A program made the position numbers and the translations under genes. Of a DNA stretch of 31,687 nucleotides, positions 27,490 to 31,687 are shown piece by piece. How positions within the stretch are numbered: position 1 is the stretch's first letter; each line of letters begins with the position of its first letter. Location of the stretch: assembly GCA_005879255.1 (NCBI GenBank), contig VBKY01000013.1, positions 1 through 31,687 of the forward strand. Reading direction: 5' to 3'. The notes below the pieces were generated by a model. That model ran no database searches. It saw only the letters and a program-made list of their open reading frames with translations, and was not told where the DNA came from. Source of the DNA: Deltaproteobacteria bacterium (GTDB lineage: Bacteria; Desulfobacterota_B; Binatia; UBA9968).

Positions 27490-28947
27490 TTACACAAATT
27501 TAAGACGTTTGGCCGCGAATAGAACCATTTTCAGCAGTAGCCATCCGTGCTTCCAACGCTCAATGTTTGTGGTGCCATAGGTGCGTTCACGATACCGGAT
27601 CGGCAAGTCAGTGACTTTCAAGTTTAATTTGACTGCGCCGAAGATAAGATCGAAATCGCCGAAAGGATCGAAGTCGCCAAAGTAAGCGCGATTGGCGGCG
27701 ATGGCCTCGTAGTCCCGTTTCCACAAAACCTTTGTTCCGCACAAGGTATCTTTGATCGGTTGGCCCAACAGCCAGGAAAATGCGAGGCTAAAAAATTTGT
27801 TGCCTAATAGATTTAGGAAGCGCATAGCCTGTTTCTCCATAGGATAAACAAGCCGAACCCCATTGATGAATTCACCCTCGCCCGAACAGAGAGCTTCATA
27901 GAAGCGCGGTAAGTCCTCGGGTGGTACAGTTAAATCGGCATCGAGGATCATCAACATCTCGCCTCTGGCGCGAGTGAAACCAAGCCGGACGGCATCGCCT
28001 TTACCCTCCCCGCTTTGCTGCAGCAATTGGCAACACCGTTCTGGGTGAGCAGCAATCGCTGTTGCGACGGCGGCATAAGTGTTATCTCTTGAATGCCCCT
28101 CGACAAACACCAGTTCCGTCCGTTCACCCATGTGCGGCGTGCGCGCAAAGATCTCTGTAATATTGCCCGCCTCGTTGCGCGCTGGAATAATCACTGAGAC
28201 CGAGGGCGGTTCGGCGGACGGGTTAGAGCGAGGCTTAGGCCGAGCGACGATGAAGTTAGTCAAGGCGAGATGTCTGAGCGGCCAGAGTTTGACCAGACAG
28301 CGATTGGCGAAACCAGCTACGAGCGGGGTTGGTATGGGCCAGAGAATTTCCTGCCACTTTTTGATCATCTCACAGTCGGTGAGATTGAGCAGGCCGGCAA
28401 TGTCCTCTACTGTAAGCCAGTTTTGATACAAAGTCGGCTTAGCCAAATCTAGCCATTCGGCCAACTTTAGAACCGGCTCCCATAAACGGCTGTAAGAATT
28501 GATGATGATCCGGGTGCGAGAAGTAGTGAGTTGGGCAACTTGTTGCAAGACGGCCTGTACATCCCATACATCGTTTACCAAATCGGAAAGGATTATCACA
28601 TCAAATTTCTCCCTAAGGTCCAGTGCATGTGCGTCGGCGTGCACAAAGCTGAGGTGGGGATGGTGCAATCTTGCCGCGCGGAGCATCTCTTCTGAGAAAT
28701 CCACGCCAACGCCTAAAGCCGGCTTGAGCGCAGCCAACAAATCCCCACGGGCGCAGCCGAGTTCGAGGACCGACTGCCCTGGTGGAACCAGGTGTTGGTA
28801 TACCTCCGTCAGCCGTCGATGATAGTAGCCTCCCCAACCAGTCCCGATTTCCAGTCCCCGGGCGACTTCATTCCAATGAAGCTGGCGAGCTTTCTGATAT
28901 TTTGTTTGCGCTGCATCTACAGAAGGGTTGAAAGGCATTGTTGTCAT
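27490..28947 (-). CDS. Methyltransferase / family 2 glycosyltransferase fusion
   Basis: One frame of 485 residues joins two enzymes. The N-terminal half (about 20-210) is a class I SAM methyltransferase with SVLELGCARGDLLAALKPAL, VGVDFSEEMLRAARLHHPHL and FDVIILSDLVNDVWDVQAV. The C-terminal half (about 240-485) is a DPM1/polyprenyl-phosphate-sugar-synthase-like GT2 with SVSVIIPARNEAGNITEIFA, LVFVEGHSRDNTYAAV, the metal site MLILDADLTVPPEDL, and IKDTLCGTKVLWKR. It lacks C-terminal membrane helices beyond one weak hydrophobic stretch. It may make a polyprenyl-phosphate sugar used by a GT39-type enzyme; the only GT39 partner here is the broken gene downstream. No SD is seen at ATG 28947; a start at MPFNPS is possible. 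Confidence 0.9.
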   Translation of the reverse strand: MTTMPFNPSVDAAQTKYQKARQLHWNEVARGLEIGTGWGGYYHRRLTEVYQHLVPPGQSVLELGCARGDLLAALKPALGVGVDFSEEMLRAARLHHPHLSFVHADAHALDLREKFDVIILSDLVNDVWDVQAVLQQVAQLTTSRTRIIINSYSRLWEPVLKLAEWLDLAKPTLYQNWLTVEDIAGLLNLTDCEMIKKWQEILWPIPTPLVAGFANRCLVKLWPLRHLALTNFIVARPKPRSNPSAEPPSVSVIIPARNEAGNITEIFARTPHMGERTELVFVEGHSRDNTYAAVATAIAAHPERCCQLLQQSGEGKGDAVRLGFTRARGEMLMILDADLTVPPEDLPRFYEALCSGEGEFINGVRLVYPMEKQAMRFLNLLGNKFFSLAFSWLLGQPIKDTLCGTKVLWKRDYEAIAANRAYFGDFDPFGDFDLIFGAVKLNLKVTDLPIRYRERTYGTTNIERWKHGWLLLKMVLFAAKRLKFV

Positions 28948-29017
28948 AGTGGAGCAAACTCTCGATCATGACCAAATGGTCGCGGAGATTCGTTCGAATT
29001 TGCAGAATTGCCATCGG

Positions 29018-29037
29018 CCGTTCGGATAGCCGAACGG
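29018..29037. repeat. 8-bp stem, tetraloop hairpin in the leader of the fusion gene
   Basis: CCGTTCGG-ATAG-CCGAACGG is a perfect 8-bp stem with a 4-base loop, about 70-90 bases upstream of the fusion gene start. It has no T tract, so it is not a plain terminator. The gap 28948-29210 otherwise holds no gene. Confidence 0.6.
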
Positions 29038-29087
29038 ATGCCGTGTAGCCGTAATCTACGATAACTGTAGCACGTTAAACCGGCAGG

Positions 29088-29114
29088 AGTATAAAATCGA
29101 CTCTGTATCCTCAA
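29088..29114 (-). promoter_or_regulatory. Weak promoter candidate for the fusion gene
   Basis: Minus strand TTGAGG (29109-29114), a 15-base spacer and TATACT (29088-29093, 5 of 6). The spacer is short, so the call is tentative. Transcription would include the 29018-29037 hairpin. Confidence 0.35.
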
Positions 29115-29210
29115 ACTCCAGGAGGATTGCGCTCTTGTCGCGCGAGACTCACATCTCTTTCGGCGTATTCGCTCCCGCAACACCACCTTGTATCATATTA
29201 ATAATAGCTG

Positions 29211-30117
29211 TCACCCCGACATGACGAAGCATGAGCTGCTAATCTCCTTTTCCCCAGCCCGACCAATATTTGGATCGGTCGATGTGACCAAAACAAAGTC
29301 GGTTAAGAAATTCCCTGACTTGTTCATCCTGTGATCCACTTTGCCAACCAAACCATTGTCGTGGCCGAAAAGCCCTATTCTCCGAAGGATTTGTAGCCGA
29401 CGGTACAAGCCGACGTTCCACGCGTTTATATTGCGGTTTTTGCTAAAACTGCCGTAGTGAATAAAGCAAGGTTGATACTTTGGATCGAGCATGCCTAATT
29501 GGAACCCATAGTTTTCTTTTAATGCTTTTGAAAATAACCCGTAGTATCCCAAGCCTCGCGCCGCACGGCCCCGGATCGGACTTCTTCATGGTATGCGTGC
29601 GGGATCTGACACTGAAGCGTCTCACGCTTGTAAATACAAAACCAAGTGTGCCAGCGCTGGTTTAAACGGATTATCTGATCCGAGTAGGAGTCGTAGTGTT
29701 CAGGGACGGCGGGGCTATAGTCGGTCGCCATGGCGACCAGATTAGGATTGGAATCGAGCTGCGCCAGCATAACCGGCACAAATCTACCGTCGAGAATTTC
29801 GAAATCGGCATCGACCGTTGCATAGTACGGTTTGTCGATTTTTCTCAGCTCTCGATCCCAAATCGTGTCGCATCGTTCAAAAGGTCCTTCGAGCCGGCGA
29901 TCCGTAGGTTTGTTCTGGTCGGTCTGCCCTTCAGGTTCGACGATCTCTACGAAAGAACATTTTCTCCAGCGCGGAAAGTATCGCTTCTTCAAAGAAGAGC
30001 TGACCCAATTCGAGCAGACGCGTAAAAGAAATTAAGCCCCTTTATTTTGGCGTAGCTCCTCACCGCATAGTCAGCGATCACTACGATCATGAAGAATGTG
30101 ATCTTAATGTCGTCCAT
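29211..30117 (-). pseudogene. Glycosyltransferase (GT-A-like) broken by two frameshifts
   Basis: Three minus frames join into one protein of about 300 residues. Frame 1 starts at ATG 30117: MDDIKITFFMIVVIADYAVR and SYAKIKG. A shift near the C4 run 30037-30040 leads to LRVCSNWVSSSLKKRYFPRW, EPEGQTDQNKPTDRRLEGPF, and the metal-binding YATVDADFEILDGRFVP, then DSNPNLVAMATDYSPA. A second shift near 29525-29530 leads to ALKENYGFQLGMLDPKYQP and CFIHYGSFSKNRNINAWNV, and a tail to the stop at 29211. The DxD-type VDAD and strand order are those of a family 2-like glycosyltransferase. Each open piece is long and protein-like, so the break is recent or an assembly error. gmd ends 84 bases upstream. Confidence 0.8.
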
Positions 30118-30201
30118 GCTCTAGTTCACCGCCGTGCCACTCAGCAATGGATCACGGTTTAACAAAAATGTAGTAAAACAAACAGCTGCTGAGAAAGCGC
30201 T

Positions 30202-31191
30202 TTAGGATTTTTTTGAAGAACGTTGGGTTAGAGATTCCACCTCAGCGTCCATCATCATGTGAATCAGGCGTTCAAATGTCACCGTAGGCTGCCAAGCCAA
30301 TTTGTTCCTTGCCCTGGCTGAATCCCCTCTCAGTTCGTAGATTTCCGCCGGTCGATACAACTTTTCATCAATGCGCGTGTATTTTTCGTACTCAAGCCCA
30401 ACATGGTTAAAAGCGGTTTTCAGCAGTTCCGTCACCGAATGACTTTCTCCGGTAGCTATGACGTAGTCATCCGGCTCATTTTGTTGCAACATAAGCCACA
30501 TGGCCTTGACATAATCGGCCGCGTAACCCCAGTCCCTCTTTGATTCGAGATTACCCAGGACGAGTTCTTTCGCTAATCCAAGTTTAATTCGAGCTACAGT
30601 ATTGACGACCTTCCTCGAGACGAATTCAAATCCCCTTCTCGGGGACTCGTGATTGAAACAGATGCCGCTCACTGCGTAAAGATTATAGGCCTGGCGATAA
30701 TTTTCGGTCAGTTGAAAACCGGCCACTTTGGAGATTCCGTACGGTGATCGAGGATGAAAGGCAGTATTTTCATCTTGCGGGGTTTCCTTCGCATTCCCGT
30801 ACATCTCGCTCGACGCGGCGAAATAAAACCTCGCGCGCGGCGCTCGTTCCTTCATGGCAGCGAGCACGTAGTGAGTGCCATTGATGTTCGTACCTATGGT
30901 TGAAAACTCATCTTCGAAGGAGTAACTCACGAAACTCTGCGCAGCTAAGTGATAAATCTCATCCGGCTGTACTTTATCCACCACACTGAAGACACTGGCA
31001 AAACTTTCCAGCGAGGCGGAATGAAGCACAAGCTTGTCAATTATGTGCCTGATCCGCCAAAGCCTGTGTTCCGGGTCTTCAATGGCAACTCGGCGGACAA
31101 TCCCATGGACTTCGTAACCGTTCTCCAAAAGCAAATCGGCAAGATAGGAACCATCTTGGCCCGTGATACCCGTTATGAGTGCTTTTTTCAT
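30202..31191 (-). CDS. gmd: GDP-mannose 4,6-dehydratase
   Basis: Gmd turns GDP-mannose into GDP-4-keto-6-deoxymannose, the precursor of perosamine, rhamnose and fucose. The 329 residues are an extended SDR fold: NAD/NADP-binding ALITGITGQDGSYLADLLLE, EIYHLAAQSFVSYSFEDE, the catalytic SSEMYG and YGISK, and the family mark FNHESPRRGFEFVSRKV. The frame is open for 52 codons upstream (to 31347), but MKKALITG at 31191 is the natural start, with GGAGGGA about 10 bases before it. It fits the perosamine-synthase-like aminotransferase at 21706. The gap 31192-31438 has no gene; a TTGACT lies near 31234 on the minus strand, but no good -10 follows. Confidence 0.95.
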   Translation of the reverse strand: MKKALITGITGQDGSYLADLLLENGYEVHGIVRRVAIEDPEHRLWRIRHIIDKLVLHSASLESFASVFSVVDKVQPDEIYHLAAQSFVSYSFEDEFSTIGTNINGTHYVLAAMKERAPRARFYFAASSEMYGNAKETPQDENTAFHPRSPYGISKVAGFQLTENYRQAYNLYAVSGICFNHESPRRGFEFVSRKVVNTVARIKLGLAKELVLGNLESKRDWGYAADYVKAMWLMLQQNEPDDYVIATGESHSVTELLKTAFNHVGLEYEKYTRIDEKLYRPAEIYELRGDSARARNKLAWQPTVTFERLIHMMMDAEVESLTQRSSKKS

Positions 31192-31438
31192 TAGATATTC
31201 TCCCTCCAGTAAAACCAAAACAGTCAGCCGCCAGTCAACCCTTTTGGAGGCACATTGCGTCGTTTTCAGACGGGATGTAGAACAAACCACAGAGCCCAAT
31301 TTCCCGCTCCCATGGATTCCAAATTGATGTAGTACTCCATAGAGCAAGTCGGAAACGCAAGTTTAGCGTTTAATCAAACCGCGGCCATCATCACTTGCAC
31401 AGGTGTGCTTGGGATTGAAGATTGTGTAAATGTTTACG

Positions 31439-31613
31439 TTAAGCGTTAGCGGATCGCCAGAGGCAAAACAGGAATATATCCGCCCCACCCGAACGACAAA
31501 GGGTCCTTCGACCCATTATCAACCAAAATGATTTCGCGCTCTGAATAAAGCTCGGTGGCGAAGAAAATCTAAACACTCCTTGAGAAAAGCCTTCCCAACG
31601 ACGATGCTGACAT
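31439..31613 (-). pseudogene. N-terminal remnant of a family 2 glycosyltransferase
   Basis: A good start is present: ATG at 31613, with GGAGG (31620-31624) 6 bases before it, but the frame from it ends after 14 codons. The next frame reads NVSIVVGKAFLKECLDFLRH, and a third frame then gives YSEREIILVDNGSKDPLSFG. Together these give the opening of a GT2 enzyme (VSIVV..., KxFLxECLDSL, ...EIILVDNGSKD), with the nucleotide-binding Asp at about 31517. Nothing homologous to a catalytic core follows before gmd, so only about 55 codons survive, broken by at least two shifts. The gene was probably cut by a deletion joining it to the region before gmd. Confidence 0.65.
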
Positions 31614-31687
31614 TGTTTTCCTCCCTCGTTTATCAGGCATTTTAAAGTATTTCTGTGGTTACTCGCACAATGTGACAAGTTTCTTTC

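Noticed and set aside
25046..30117. Phase variation as the cause of the frameshifts in the decayed genes
   Set aside because: The shift points lie at runs of four bases or none at all, too short for slipped-strand switching, and several lesions would have to revert together.
31192..31260. A promoter for gmd at TTGACT on the minus strand
   Set aside because: No -10 box with acceptable spacing follows it.

Overview
The window looks like one end of a contig from an uncultivated Gram-negative bacterium. It has a complete inner set of type II secretion (T2SS) genes with an outer-membrane secretin, and a surface-polysaccharide locus using undecaprenyl-phosphate chemistry and an O-antigen ligase/polymerase. 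Base composition is moderate and no ribosomal or housekeeping marker is present, so I do not name a phylum. The first 11 bases equal the tail of the common Illumina adapter, which suggests a true assembly edge. No tRNA, rRNA, CRISPR array or transposase was seen.

Region 1 (1-12055, all minus strand) is a T2SS locus read from right to left: a small cupin gene, then gspE, F, G, H, I, J, K, L, M, then gspC and gspD. GspE is the ATPase, GspF the inner-membrane platform, GspG-K the pseudopilins, GspL/M/C the assembly platform and GspD the secretin, which runs off the left edge. Most junctions overlap by 1-23 bases. gspC-gspD sit last behind a 300-base gap with their own good promoter. gspC probably starts at an ATT codon. 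The L-M-C-D order mirrors pilM/N-O-P-Q of type IV pili. gspN and the prepilin peptidase are not in the window.

Region 2 (12081-18519, minus strand) is the first half of a polysaccharide locus: a family 4 glycosyltransferase, an Ig-like/SPOR lipoprotein, a second family 4 glycosyltransferase with a T10 coding tract, a polyprenyl-phosphate sugar phosphotransferase that starts the repeat unit, and an O-antigen ligase/polymerase. A rho-independent terminator at 12081-12112 separates it from the T2SS operon.

Region 3 (18837-24991, plus strand) diverges from region 2: a family 2 glycosyltransferase, a glycan-cluster cupin, a glycosyltransferase, a GDP-perosamine-synthase-like aminotransferase, a DesVI/TylM1-like sugar N-methyltransferase overlapping it by 4 bases, and another glycosyltransferase. 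With the GDP-mannose 4,6-dehydratase at the far right, this suggests GDP-mannose -> GDP-4-keto-6-deoxymannose -> GDP-perosamine -> possibly an N-methylated perosamine.

Region 4 (25046-31687, minus strand) mixes intact and decayed genes. Intact are a methyltransferase, a methyltransferase/family 2 glycosyltransferase fusion and gmd. Decayed are a multi-frameshifted GT39-type membrane glycosyltransferase, a glycosyltransferase with two frameshifts, and the remnant of a family 2 glycosyltransferase start. This pattern fits a surface-glycan locus being remodelled by gene gain and loss.
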